A stretch of DNA of 56,336 nt from Chryseobacterium flavum. Its GTDB lineage: Bacteria; Bacteroidota; Bacteroidia; Flavobacteriales; Weeksellaceae. Below are positions 27,401-35,773 of the stretch, piece after piece (positions within the stretch are counted from its first letter, which is position 1; each line of letters begins with the position of its first letter). The translations under genes were made by a program, and so were the position numbers. The notes beneath the pieces are model-generated. The model was not told the origin of the DNA, made no database searches, and saw only the letters and a list, made by a program, of their open reading frames with translations. Where the stretch lies: contig NZ_QNUE01000021.1 in the NCBI RefSeq assembly GCF_003385595.1, positions 1 through 56,336 of the forward strand, written 5' to 3'.

Positions 27401-28314
27401 AAGGAAGTCCCATTGTAAAAGCTTCGGGAACTGCTGTAAACGGAGTATTTACTGTTGAATTCTATGTTCCAAAAGACATTAATTATACGGTGGGACAAGG
27501 AAGAATGCTGGGCTATGCAGACAATAAGGTAACAGATGTATTTAATAATCAGGTGGTACAGGTAGGAGATATCAATCCTAATGGTATTAATGACAACCAG
27601 CCTCCTAAGGTAAAATTGTATATGAATAATACCAATTTTGCGGATGGCGGTATTACCAATCAAAACCCCACTCTTCTGGCTTGTCTTACAGATGACACAG
27701 GAATCAATTCCACAGGCTCCGGTGTGGGGCATGACATTACCGTATATCTTGACGGACAGATTATCAACACTATTGTTTTGAATGATTTTTATGCTGCGGG
27801 GGAAGGAAACGGATGTCTGAGCCCAAGCCTGGCCGAGTATCAAAAAGGAAATGTAACCTATCCTTTCAGAAATTTAGCAATTGGGCAGCACCAGTTAACA
27901 TTTAAAGTTTGGGATATAAACAATAATTCGACAACTGCAACGTTAAATTTTGAGGTTAAGGATGAATCTGATCAGCATTTGGTAATCAACCGCCCGCTGA
28001 ACTGGCCGAATCCTTTTACCAATAAGACTTACGTTCAATTTGAGCATAACTGTGATGATATTCTGGATGTAAATGTTCAGATTTATACAATTACCGGAAG
28101 ACTGGTAAGAACTTTATCGCAGGCAGTAGTTGCAGAACCGTTCCTGCAGGGCTTCAGAACCCCTCGTCAGGCAATAGAATGGGACGGAAGAGATGATTTT
28201 GGGTCTACAGTTGCAAAAGGTACGTATATTTTTAAGATATTTGCAAAAAGTCAAAATCAGGAAAAATGCAAAGGAAGTGCTACAGCTGTAGAAAAAATGG
28301 TACTTTTGAAATAA
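24418..28314 (+). CDS. porU: Type IX secretion C-terminal signal peptidase PorU
   Basis: PorU is the cell-surface sortase that cuts off the C-terminal signal of type IX cargo and attaches the cargo to LPS. The 1298-residue protein has a signal peptide (residues 1-19, ending LWSQ), a long N-terminal beta region, and a gingipain-like C25 peptidase domain. The His/Cys pair is visible as His789 in YFGHGG and Cys827 in TITCEFTLWDEP. The C-terminus (about 1200-1298) has NWPNPF, VQIYTITGRLVRTL and EWDGRDDFGS, a FlgD-like/CTD-like immunoglobulin domain. porV follows 60 bases later. Confidence 0.94.
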   Translation: MRQKITLLFLISFVSTLWSQRNTIEWDGSKIQDFGDTKLNLPNFKNEGFSFGQNNVFIITKQKIGEKQLKVSDLVWENIPNRELYDLDRGSLPDNDIANITYYNLEGENYASISIALFKNVKGRVQRLSSFSVSEAAALNMSGGLNRIGSAANPLSSGNFYKIKVDKSGIFKITTQFLKDNGINPSSVNPKNFRIYGNGGLMLPEFNQDPRYSALQENAIQVVGEDDGVWNDNDYALFYAQGPDGYNLYDTDNGNGYKRTDTRNDKSNNLKNIYEDFSYYFINFDKGPGKRVQTVDGNLPAQLITRYDSYQVINNDQKNLMKVGRVWVEDAPFTTEKTVTLTTNSAIQPNDIIRYRTRVAGYRAQQNSLEIRINDQNPVSWPVPEDTPTFQYNYYFLPPYSGTLTNITGNQVTFKYNPDISLNPNGTFYIDYIELQYKENLVFNGSQMNFRDFSLVSGSNTNYGFSISNASNIEQVWDVTDITNANRRVNKAGAGNFNFSYIASDPNFNNEFVAFRADAAYSPQFVERIGNQNLSALQNIDYLILTVPEMMGQAQRLASYHQTKNNYKVEIVDVNKVYQEFGSGSKDLTAIRDFVTKLNTPQGRLKYVFILGDTSYDYKNKVSNNSNIISSYQSEQSSDYVGSFVTDDYIVMTSPQTARIIENNLPDVPVGRIPASNVSEAGDMISKTLAYYNALPGQSSPFGDWRMRLDFVVDDDAEDGGPFHNVMNTTLVNVFEQPAQQELKEYNVKKLYLDSFTAQSTAAGQRYPQVNQAISNAIGNSMYLFYFGHGGINGWAQERVLTSTEIQNANNFSNVYSRFPFVSTITCEFTLWDEPATNSAGEQFIKLKQGGAAAMITSSRAIGVIYGRQFTDTYTKNIFKLNNDDFESLGNAQLTAKKQRGPDLNHLKVNFLGDPAMKLSRPQRLLVIDNIETPVPGLIRGLDFVKIKGHINNPNGTVNNTFNGRVTINIFDKRINKKTLNNDGGLTPVLEYTEEGSPIVKASGTAVNGVFTVEFYVPKDINYTVGQGRMLGYADNKVTDVFNNQVVQVGDINPNGINDNQPPKVKLYMNNTNFADGGITNQNPTLLACLTDDTGINSTGSGVGHDITVYLDGQIINTIVLNDFYAAGEGNGCLSPSLAEYQKGNVTYPFRNLAIGQHQLTFKVWDINNNSTTATLNFEVKDESDQHLVINRPLNWPNPFTNKTYVQFEHNCDDILDVNVQIYTITGRLVRTLSQAVVAEPFLQGFRTPRQAIEWDGRDDFGSTVAKGTYIFKIFAKSQNQEKCKGSATAVEKMVLLK

Positions 28315-28374
28315 TTTAAATAAAACTTAGATAATAAAATTAATAAAAAACTGATAATATATAAAAGACAACAT

Positions 28375-29538
28375 ATGAATTTAACTACTAAACTGCTTTT
28401 AGGATTTGGGTTAAGTGCTGGTTTTCTAGGCTATTCGCAAGATTTAGGGAAAATAAACCCAGTGCTCACCGGAGCTCCTTTCCTAAGAATTGCACCCGAT
28501 GCAAGATCAGGAGGTATGGGAGATCAGGGGGTGGTAACCTCTCCGGATGCATTTTCACAATTCTGGAATGCTGCGAAATATCCTTTTAGCAGAACAAGTT
28601 CTTCCATCGGTCTTAACTATACACCGTATATGGGAAAACTTACTAACGATGTATTCTTACTTTATGGGGCATTCCATAAGTTTCTGGGACAGGAAGAAAG
28701 ATCTACCATTTCTGCAAGTATCTATTATTTCAATATGGGACAGGTAGACCTTACCCAGCTGGTAGGTACAGAGATTGCTTCAATGGGTACATCAAAACCA
28801 AACGAATTCTCTATTGACGTTGCGTATGGTCTGAAGCTTTCTGACTCCTACTCTATGGCTGTAACAGGTAGATTTATTCGTTCAGACTTAGCCGGAGGAT
28901 TCAATACAGATACAACTCTAAAAGCGGCCAACTCGTTTGCCGTAGATGTTTCAGGATATTATAGCTCTCCCAGATTCTCAAGTATCGGAGGATATGACGG
29001 GAAAGTAAATGCCGGTTTTGCAGTTCAGAACTTAGGTCCGAAACTGGATTATACAGGAAACGAAGAATCGAGATCTTACCTTCCTACCATGGCCAGATTA
29101 GGGGTAGGTTATGATATGTACCTGGATGACATGAACAGAATCGGAATCAGTGTAGAAGGTTCAAAGCTTTTGGTTCCGGGATCTGAATATGTGGGAACAG
29201 ATCCAAATACCAGACAGCCTAGATATGAAGTTCCGAATGTAGGTGTAATGGCCGGTATCGGAAAGTCATTTAAAAATAAAAACAGTATCATGTACAGTGG
29301 TGCTATCGAATATTCATATGATAATGCTTTTTCTGTAAGAGGAGGTTATTTCCATGAAAGTGAAGAGCAGGGAGCAAGACAATTTGCAACAGCAGGTATC
29401 GGATTGAATTACCGTTCTTTTGGTCTGGACCTTTCTTACCTGATCAATATGTCAAAAATCAACAGTGCATTGGATAATACACTTCGTTTTGGTCTTACCT
29501 GGAATATCGGAGACGAAACATCTAACAATGACCGTTAA
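28375..29538 (+). CDS. porV: Type IX secretion outer-membrane protein PorV
   Basis: PorV (LptO) is an outer-membrane barrel that shuttles cargo from the translocon to PorU. The 387-residue protein begins with a signal peptide (residues 1-21, ending LGYSQ), followed by TGAPFLRIAPDARSGGMGD, the conserved opening block of the family, and then barrel strands to a C-terminal LRFGLTWNIGDE. Its position directly after porU is the usual one in Flavobacteriia. A terminator follows. Confidence 0.94.
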   Translation: MNLTTKLLLGFGLSAGFLGYSQDLGKINPVLTGAPFLRIAPDARSGGMGDQGVVTSPDAFSQFWNAAKYPFSRTSSSIGLNYTPYMGKLTNDVFLLYGAFHKFLGQEERSTISASIYYFNMGQVDLTQLVGTEIASMGTSKPNEFSIDVAYGLKLSDSYSMAVTGRFIRSDLAGGFNTDTTLKAANSFAVDVSGYYSSPRFSSIGGYDGKVNAGFAVQNLGPKLDYTGNEESRSYLPTMARLGVGYDMYLDDMNRIGISVEGSKLLVPGSEYVGTDPNTRQPRYEVPNVGVMAGIGKSFKNKNSIMYSGAIEYSYDNAFSVRGGYFHESEEQGARQFATAGIGLNYRSFGLDLSYLINMSKINSALDNTLRFGLTWNIGDETSNNDR

Positions 29539-29556
29539 AAAAAGCAACCGCTATAT

Positions 29557-29597
29557 AAAAAAGCCTCATACTATAATTAGTCATGAGGTTTTTTTAT
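29557..29597 (+). terminator. Terminator of porU-porV
   Basis: CCTCAT and ATGAGG (29564-29569 and 29583-29588) form the GC part of the stem, flanked by A's on the left and a run of T's on the right, shortly after the porV stop. Confidence 0.8.
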
Positions 29598-29684
29598 AGT
29601 TAATAGCGAGTCGTCAATACGCTTCGCCTGTCAATTTGTTTTCACACAATAAAATTTCACCATTTACATTGCAAAGCAAAAAAT

Positions 29685-30446
29685 TCACTGTTGACCCTTA
29701 AATAATGTAATCGTATAATCAAGAAGTTTTCCATCCCCATAATCTCCATGGCCGGGAACTACAATTTTTACATCCGGATATTCTTTTTTAACTTTTTCAA
29801 CAGTATTTGACCACGCTGAAATATTGGCATCTCCCAAATATCCTTTACCTGCCTCAATTTCTTTCAATAAACAGCCTCCAAATAAAATATTTTCACCTGG
29901 AAAATATCCTACAGCATTATCTTTTGTATGTCCCTCTCCAAAAAATTTTGCGATAACATCTTTATCACCTACCTTCAAAACAACAGCATCATCAAAACTG
30001 TTTTCAGGAATAACAAAATTATTTTCTCTGGCTAATTCAATAGTTTTAACATATGAATAAGATGGAATTTTCTTTTTATGAAACGCCATCAGCCCTCCTA
30101 AGCTATCATCATGAAAATGGGTTGGAATAACGGCATTAATTTTTGCACCAAGTTCTTCATTAATCCATTGTATCAGCTCTTCCGAACTTTTATCATTAGT
30201 GGGAGTATCAAAAACAACAGCTTCGTGATGATCTTTCACAATCAATCCATTACAGGGTACATTTCCAAAATCATTCGTCTGTTTAAAGGAAGTATGAATA
30301 AAAGAATTTTCTGAAATCCGGGTAATAATCAGCGTGTTGGATTTATAAATTTCCTTTGCTTTGAAACCTTTCCTGTTCTGTGAGCCACAACTCACAAGGA
30401 AAAAAGGAAAGAATATCATGAGAATATTTTTAATTGTATTTTTCAT
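29685..30446 (-). CDS. Subclass B1 metallo-beta-lactamase, lipoprotein form
   Basis: The 253-residue enzyme should hydrolyse beta-lactams, including carbapenems, with two zinc ions. The B1 ligand set is complete: His110, His112 and Asp114 in THFHDDSLGG; His173 in GEGHTKDNAV; Cys192 in GGCLLKE; His233 in VPGHGDYGD. The N-terminus ends in FLVSC, a lipobox, so the mature enzyme is probably anchored in a membrane facing the periplasm, unlike the soluble IND and BlaB types of this family. Phe between the two histidines is uncommon among the well-known enzymes. It stands alone; it is a likely intrinsic resistance gene. Activity cannot be told from sequence. Confidence 0.88.
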   Translation of the reverse strand: MKNTIKNILMIFFPFFLVSCGSQNRKGFKAKEIYKSNTLIITRISENSFIHTSFKQTNDFGNVPCNGLIVKDHHEAVVFDTPTNDKSSEELIQWINEELGAKINAVIPTHFHDDSLGGLMAFHKKKIPSYSYVKTIELARENNFVIPENSFDDAVVLKVGDKDVIAKFFGEGHTKDNAVGYFPGENILFGGCLLKEIEAGKGYLGDANISAWSNTVEKVKKEYPDVKIVVPGHGDYGDGKLLDYTITLFKGQQ

Positions 30447-30662
30447 GAAGCCATTATTTAGAGTTGAAATAAGCTAAGGTAAGAATTCGTGGAACAAGAT
30501 TTGTTGGCTGTTGTGTTAAAAAATGATCAGCATTGATCTATGGTTTATCAATCTGATTCGTTTATCGGTTTATTTTAAATAACAGGACAGCACTTAAAAA
30601 AAATATAATATTTAAGTTTATAAAAGTCTCTTTTTTATGGCAGTTTTCTTAAATTCAATAGC

Positions 30663-30670
30663 TATTTTTG
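30663..30670 (+). promoter_or_regulatory. -7 promoter element for the FUSC gene
   Basis: TATTTTTG matches TAnnTTTG, only four bases before the ATG at 30675, implying a very short or absent leader. No spaced TTG is seen. Confidence 0.35.
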
Positions 30671-30674
30671 TAAT

Positions 30675-32939
30675 ATGAACTATTCGGCGGAGCTAAAAAA
30701 ATTTGTAACCAGTCAATATGTATATTCTGCAATCAGAATTACGCTGGCTACTGTTCTGCCTTGTTTAGTCCTGGCCCACTTCGGAATTCTGAAAGAATAC
30801 TTCCTGTTTCCTCTCGGAACCAGTTTTGTAGCACTTACTGACCAGCCTGGACCTTTTATCAGAAGAAGAAATGCCCTGGCTTTTGCAATCTGCTGTTTTG
30901 TCTTTGTTGCATTCATTGCAAGCCTGGTAATGAATTTTAAAATACTGGTACTCTTTGAAATCATTGCATTCGGTATGTTTTTTTCACTTATCGGGGTGTA
31001 CGGACAGAGGCTGGCTGCTGTAGGTTCTCTTTCGCTTGTTGTCCTGGCGATCTTTATTGACGGACACCTTACCGGAAGCAATATATTTAAAAGCCTTCTG
31101 ATATTTGCCAGCGGATGTATCTGGTTTTTACTGATATTCCTCGTTGTGACAACCATCCGTCCTTATAAGCTGGCAGGACAAATGATTGGTGAAAACTATC
31201 TTCAGCTTGCGGAATTTTTAAAAATAAAAGCCAATTATTACCAGAAAAACCCTGATTTTGATAAGCTGACCACCCAGGTTATTACCAAACAGATCGAGAT
31301 AAAGAATCTCCAGGAAGATACCCGTGAAACGGTTTTTAAAACAAGAACCATTGTCAACGAATCTACGACAACCAGCCGGCTGCTAATGCTGATGTTTCTG
31401 AACTCTATGGACCTTCATGAAAAACTGATGACGTCCGAAAGTGATTATCAAAAACTGCAGCAGAGTTTTGAGGACAGTATGATTCTGGTTAACATCCATG
31501 ATTACCTCAATTTGCTGGCAGAAGAGATTACCAATATCGGGATTGCGCTCCAGAGTGGAACGAGAGCAAAGCCTATGTTTAATCTGGAACTCGAGCTAAA
31601 AAACCTGAATTTCAATTATTTCGAGCTCAGAAATAAACAGCTGTCCTCCGACAATCTCGAAAATTTCATGATCCTGCGCCAGATCCTGATGCGTATTAAT
31701 GAAATTACAAAAGAGATCAATGAGATTTACAAAGTTTTTTCCCAGGACATAAAACTGGCAAAAAGTTTATCCACCGGTTTAGATCTTAAAAAGTTCATGC
31801 CCAATGAGCCTAAACTTAACGCCAAGGTTTTAAGAAATAATATTTCATTATCGTCATCACATTTCCGTCATGCAATCAGGATTACTACAGCCCTGTTGGT
31901 TGGGTACCTCTTTTCCATGTTTGATTTTCTGGGGCTAGGACATACCTACTGGATATTAATTACCATCACCGCTATTTTAAAGCCTGCCTACTCCATTACC
32001 AAGCAAAGAAACCTTCTTCGTCTCTATGGAACAGTTACAGGAGCTACCATTGCATATATCATTCTGCATTTTATTCATATTAATGGTGTTTTGTTCGCTA
32101 TTCTGCTTATCAGTATGATTATGTGTTTCAGTTTTTTAAAGGGAAGGTATTTTTGGGCAGTATTGTTCATGACAATTTATGTTTTCCTGAGTTTTAATTT
32201 TTTAAACCCCGGAAAAGTGGATGTTATTTTCAAAGACAGGGTGCTGGATACTGCAATTGCCGGAATTATTGCATTTGCAGTTTCTTATATTGTGCTGCCT
32301 GTCTGGGAACACACCCAGACCCTGGATCTGATGAAAAAATCTGCTGCAGATAATCTTATTTATTTTCAAAGTGTGATGTCAAAATTTCTTAATGGAAGTT
32401 TTGACATTGAGGATTATAAAGTAAAGCGGAAAAATGCTATTATTTCTTTAGCTAATCTTTCAGATAATTTTCAGAGAATGATCTCTGATCCTAAAAACCA
32501 GCAGAAAAAGCTGGAAGTTGTTCATCAGTTTGTTGCCACATCCCACCTTATTACGGCATACACCGCTTCTCTTTCCCAATATTCTAAAAGTAATGAACAA
32601 TATCCTGAAATAGATGCCGAAAGCTGGAGCAGGAAAATTGAAGCTGAAATGCAGCAGACTTCTGCATTGTTAAATGGAGATGATGTCAATGAAGCGCTTA
32701 AAATGGAAAGCCGCCTAGAGCCTGAAGATTCTTCTATTGAAGATATGCTGCTAAAAAGAAAGACGGAGATTGAAGAGAATGATATTGTAGACAGAAGAGA
32801 TCCGGACAAAATTTCGCATCTGACAGAGCTTAAGAATATTCATGATATCCTGGAACTGATTTATGATGTGGCTAAGGAGCAGAGAAAAGTTATTGAAAAA
32901 TACAGAAGCGAAAAACACGTTACTCCTCCACAATCGTAA
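30675..32939 (+). CDS. FUSC-family inner-membrane protein (YccS-like)
   Basis: The 754-residue protein resembles YccS/YhfK and aromatic-acid efflux AaeB proteins. There are two membrane bundles of about six helices (residues about 18-165 and 400-550), each followed by a long cytoplasmic helical region (165-395 and 555-754). The FUSC block FRHAIRITTALLVGYLF near residue 396 and THTYWILITI-like sequence after it mark the second bundle. Members are thought to move aromatic or other organic anions. Its last 20 bases overlap the convergent phosphopantetheinyl transferase gene. Confidence 0.85.
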   Translation: MNYSAELKKFVTSQYVYSAIRITLATVLPCLVLAHFGILKEYFLFPLGTSFVALTDQPGPFIRRRNALAFAICCFVFVAFIASLVMNFKILVLFEIIAFGMFFSLIGVYGQRLAAVGSLSLVVLAIFIDGHLTGSNIFKSLLIFASGCIWFLLIFLVVTTIRPYKLAGQMIGENYLQLAEFLKIKANYYQKNPDFDKLTTQVITKQIEIKNLQEDTRETVFKTRTIVNESTTTSRLLMLMFLNSMDLHEKLMTSESDYQKLQQSFEDSMILVNIHDYLNLLAEEITNIGIALQSGTRAKPMFNLELELKNLNFNYFELRNKQLSSDNLENFMILRQILMRINEITKEINEIYKVFSQDIKLAKSLSTGLDLKKFMPNEPKLNAKVLRNNISLSSSHFRHAIRITTALLVGYLFSMFDFLGLGHTYWILITITAILKPAYSITKQRNLLRLYGTVTGATIAYIILHFIHINGVLFAILLISMIMCFSFLKGRYFWAVLFMTIYVFLSFNFLNPGKVDVIFKDRVLDTAIAGIIAFAVSYIVLPVWEHTQTLDLMKKSAADNLIYFQSVMSKFLNGSFDIEDYKVKRKNAIISLANLSDNFQRMISDPKNQQKKLEVVHQFVATSHLITAYTASLSQYSKSNEQYPEIDAESWSRKIEAEMQQTSALLNGDDVNEALKMESRLEPEDSSIEDMLLKRKTEIEENDIVDRRDPDKISHLTELKNIHDILELIYDVAKEQRKVIEKYRSEKHVTPPQS

Positions 32940-33534
32940 AGCAATAATCATCAAAAAACTCAACCCGGGCTTTAAATTCATCAGAAAACTGATTATCATA
33001 TACCCTGCAGCTTATTTTGTGAAGATGTTTTAGTTCGAAAGGTTTTACTTCATAATTTTTCTTCAGGGACCAGTACTTCGAGTGATGAATTTTATACATA
33101 CTTTCCTTTACACTCCATATGATTGTATAAAAAGTATCTGCCTTATCTTCGGGAATAAATCCCCGTTCATGCTCATAGGTAAATTTATCAATCACCCTTA
33201 AAATTTTGGGATTAAATTTCTCAATGTCTATTCCTATCTTATTTTTAGATATGGCAATAGCGGCAAATGGAAAAGAATGAGTGATGGAAATTTCGGCATC
33301 CTTAGGTGAAAGAAAAGGTTCTCTCTCCTTATATAAGATTTTAGAATGTGGTTTTAAACCTTTCAGCAGTTTTCTTACCATCAATACTTCCAATAGTTTT
33401 TTAGGATGGTAATCTTTTACCTTTTCAGCATTTTCAGGCTCCAGAAGTTCGTGAATATCAAGTTCTTCACTTTCGTCATACTTCCAAACTAGGATTGTGG
33501 CATTATCATCTGAAAAATCTCGGTAAAGGGGCAT
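32920..33534 (-). CDS. 4'-phosphopantetheinyl transferase superfamily protein
   Basis: The enzyme transfers 4'-phosphopantetheine from CoA to a carrier-protein serine. The 204-residue form starts at ATG 33534 (MPLYRDFSDD); an upstream ATG at 33603 adds a hydrophobic lead that looks spurious. The diagnostic motifs are present: GIDIEKFNP with the metal-binding Asp and Glu, and WSVKESMYK with the catalytic Glu and Lys. Its size and two-domain layout resemble Sfp-type rather than AcpS-type enzymes. It may serve fatty acid or secondary-metabolite carrier proteins. Confidence 0.86.
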   Translation of the reverse strand: MPLYRDFSDDNATILVWKYDESEELDIHELLEPENAEKVKDYHPKKLLEVLMVRKLLKGLKPHSKILYKEREPFLSPKDAEISITHSFPFAAIAISKNKIGIDIEKFNPKILRVIDKFTYEHERGFIPEDKADTFYTIIWSVKESMYKIHHSKYWSLKKNYEVKPFELKHLHKISCRVYDNQFSDEFKARVEFFDDYCFTIVEE

Positions 33535-33737
33535 TGTTTTTTTATTCGATAAAAATAATAAAAAGATATGGAAGAAGAAAATGAATAAAGAGCTCGTGGG
33601 CATCGAAGCCTGAAGATTAAAACTGCTGTCCTCTCTTGTTTTCAGGAATCCTAAGCTTAAATCTCCCGCTTCTTCCCCTATTCAGGCCTATAATTAATAC
33701 TTAACCTGTTGTTTTTTTATCTTAATTATTAATTGTA

Positions 33738-33745
33738 ATTTTGCA
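33738..33745 (+). promoter_or_regulatory. -7 promoter element for ahcY
   Basis: TAATTTTG matches TAnnTTTG 39 bases before the ahcY ATG at 33785. A TTG at 33711 is 24 bases upstream, longer than the usual spacing. Confidence 0.45.
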
Positions 33746-33784
33746 GTTCATTATCAATTGAATTTTAAAAATTATTCATTAAAT

Positions 33785-35098
33785 ATGAGTACTACAACAC
33801 AATACGTTCCTTATAAAGTTAAGGATATTTCCCTGGCAGAATGGGGAAGAAAAGAAATTACCCTTGCGGAGGCAGAAATGCCAGGTTTGATGGCTATCCG
33901 TGAAGAATACGGGCCTTCACAACCGCTTAAAGGAGCAAGAATTGCAGGATGTCTTCACATGACAATCCAAACAGCTGTGCTTATTGAGACTCTTGTAGCT
34001 TTAGGAGCTGAAGTTACATGGTCTTCTTGTAATATTTTCTCTACCCAGGATCATGCCGCTGCTGCTATTGCTGCTGCAGGAATTCCTGTTTATGCATGGA
34101 AAGGGTTAACTGAAGAAGAATTTGACTGGTGTATCGAGCAGACTTTGTTCTTCGGAGAAGACAGAAAGCCATTGAACATGATTTTAGATGATGGTGGAGA
34201 TTTGACAAACATGGTTTTTGATAGATACCCACAGTTTACAAAAGATATCAAAGGCCTGTCTGAAGAAACAACTACTGGTGTACACAGACTGTACGAAAGA
34301 ATGAAGAATGGAACCCTGGTAATGCCTGCAATCAATGTAAACGATTCGGTAACCAAATCTAAATTTGACAACAAATACGGTTGTAAGGAATCTGCAGTAG
34401 ATGCTGTAAGAAGAGCTACAGATGTAATGCTGGCAGGTAAAAGAGTGGTCGTTTGCGGATATGGAGATGTAGGTAAAGGTACTGCTGCTTCATTCAGAGG
34501 AGCTGGTTCTATTGTGACCGTTACAGAAATTGATCCGATCTGTGCCCTTCAGGCAGCTATGGACGGATATGAAGTAAAAAGACTGGATACCGTTGTAGAT
34601 AATGCTGATATCATCATCACTACCACAGGTAACTTTAATATTGTAAGAGGAGAGCATTTCCTTAAAATGAAGGATAAAGCGATCGTTTGTAATATCGGAC
34701 ACTTCGATAATGAAATCGACATGGCCTGGCTAAATAAAAACTATGGTCACACTAAATCTGAAGTTAAACCTCAGGTAGATATCTATACCGTTGAAGGAAA
34801 AGAAGTAATCATCTTAGCAGAAGGAAGATTGGTAAACTTAGGATGTGCAACAGGGCACCCTAGTTTTGTAATGTCAAACTCATTCTCAAACCAGACGTTG
34901 GCTCAGATCGAATTATGGAACAACTCTGCAGCTTACAAAAACGAAGTATACATGCTGCCTAAGCACCTGGATGAAAAAGTAGCTGCTTTACACCTTAAGA
35001 AATTAAGTGTGGAGCTTGAAACTCTTTCACCTGAGCAGGCTGAGTATATTGGGGTGGATGTTAAAGGTCCGTTCAAGCCTGAATACTACAGATACTAA
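33785..35098 (+). CDS. ahcY: Adenosylhomocysteinase
   Basis: AhcY hydrolyses S-adenosylhomocysteine to adenosine and homocysteine, recycling the by-product of methylation. The 437-residue protein starts at MSTTTQYVPYK; an upstream TTG frame start is less likely. Visible motifs are the NAD-binding GYGDVGKGTA, the substrate-site VNDSVTKSKFDN, the ATGHPSFVMSNSFSNQ block and the C-terminal KPEYYRY. All are near-identical to the family. A strong terminator follows. Confidence 0.96.
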   Translation: MSTTTQYVPYKVKDISLAEWGRKEITLAEAEMPGLMAIREEYGPSQPLKGARIAGCLHMTIQTAVLIETLVALGAEVTWSSCNIFSTQDHAAAAIAAAGIPVYAWKGLTEEEFDWCIEQTLFFGEDRKPLNMILDDGGDLTNMVFDRYPQFTKDIKGLSEETTTGVHRLYERMKNGTLVMPAINVNDSVTKSKFDNKYGCKESAVDAVRRATDVMLAGKRVVVCGYGDVGKGTAASFRGAGSIVTVTEIDPICALQAAMDGYEVKRLDTVVDNADIIITTTGNFNIVRGEHFLKMKDKAIVCNIGHFDNEIDMAWLNKNYGHTKSEVKPQVDIYTVEGKEVIILAEGRLVNLGCATGHPSFVMSNSFSNQTLAQIELWNNSAAYKNEVYMLPKHLDEKVAALHLKKLSVELETLSPEQAEYIGVDVKGPFKPEYYRY

Positions 35099-35119
35099 GC
35101 ATAGATAAAATATGATATG

Positions 35120-35150
35120 ATCCCACTATTTGGAAATAGTGGGATTTTTT
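35120..35150 (+). terminator. Terminator of ahcY
   Basis: A perfect 12-bp stem ATCCCACTATTT/AAATAGTGGGAT with loop GG is followed directly by six T's. Confidence 0.9.
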
Positions 35151-35290
35151 ATGTATATCTTATCAGGTATTCTGTATTTTCTCAAAAATAACATCACACA
35201 ATAACTTTTACGCTCCTGCTTTGGAAGTTTAATGAATACAGTATTTTTCCCATACTTTCCGTTCATATAGTGAGGTTAATAAAAAATGAA

Positions 35291-35298
35291 TATATTTG
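35291..35298 (+). promoter_or_regulatory. -7 promoter element for the YiaA-like gene
   Basis: TATATTTG matches TAnnTTTG 26 bases before the ATG at 35325; no TTG is seen at the expected distance. Confidence 0.45.
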
Positions 35299-35324
35299 GC
35301 CTCTTAAATAAAAACATTTAATTC

Positions 35325-35717
35325 ATGAAAAAACAAAAAGTTTCAAATGCATTCATTGCAGCATCGTGGGTAGCATTGGGAGCAGGAATGATCGGCTATA
35401 TCGTAGGTCTTGCCAGAGCAGAAATGCAGTTGAATGAGAAAGGTTATTATTTCACCATCCTTTTATATGGTTTATTTGCTGTGGTATCACTACAGAAAGC
35501 TGTCCGAGACAAATTAGAGAATATTCAGGTAACAGATATTTACTATGGCATCTGCTGGTTCGCTACATTATCTTCTATTGTACTGCTTGCCGTAGGGCTT
35601 TGGAATGCCACCCTGCTTCCGAGTGAAAAGGGGTTCTATGCATTTGCATTTTTACTGGCCCTTTTTGGAGCAATTGCCGTACAGAAAAATACCCGGGATA
35701 ATATGATCCAGGAATAA
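35325..35717 (+). CDS. yiaA: YiaA/YiaB-family inner-membrane protein
   Basis: The 130-residue protein has four membrane helices arranged as two copies of the YiaAB two-helix domain; the halves share the pattern ...SWVALGAG...LNEKGYYFTILLYGLFAVVSLQKAVRD and SEKGFYAFAFLLALFGAIAVQKNTRD. This duplication within one chain is the normal YiaA layout. The function of the family is unknown. A bidirectional terminator separates it from purE. Confidence 0.85.
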   Translation: MKKQKVSNAFIAASWVALGAGMIGYIVGLARAEMQLNEKGYYFTILLYGLFAVVSLQKAVRDKLENIQVTDIYYGICWFATLSSIVLLAVGLWNATLLPSEKGFYAFAFLLALFGAIAVQKNTRDNMIQE

Positions 35718-35721
35718 TACA

Positions 35722-35749
35722 AAACCTCTCCGAAAATTCGGAGAGGTTT
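35722..35749. terminator. Bidirectional terminator between yiaA and purE
   Basis: A 13-bp stem AAACCTCTCCGAA with its complement and a 2-base loop is followed by T's on the plus strand and preceded by A's. Confidence 0.88.
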
Positions 35750-35773
35750 ATTTTTTCAATATCTATTTTACAA

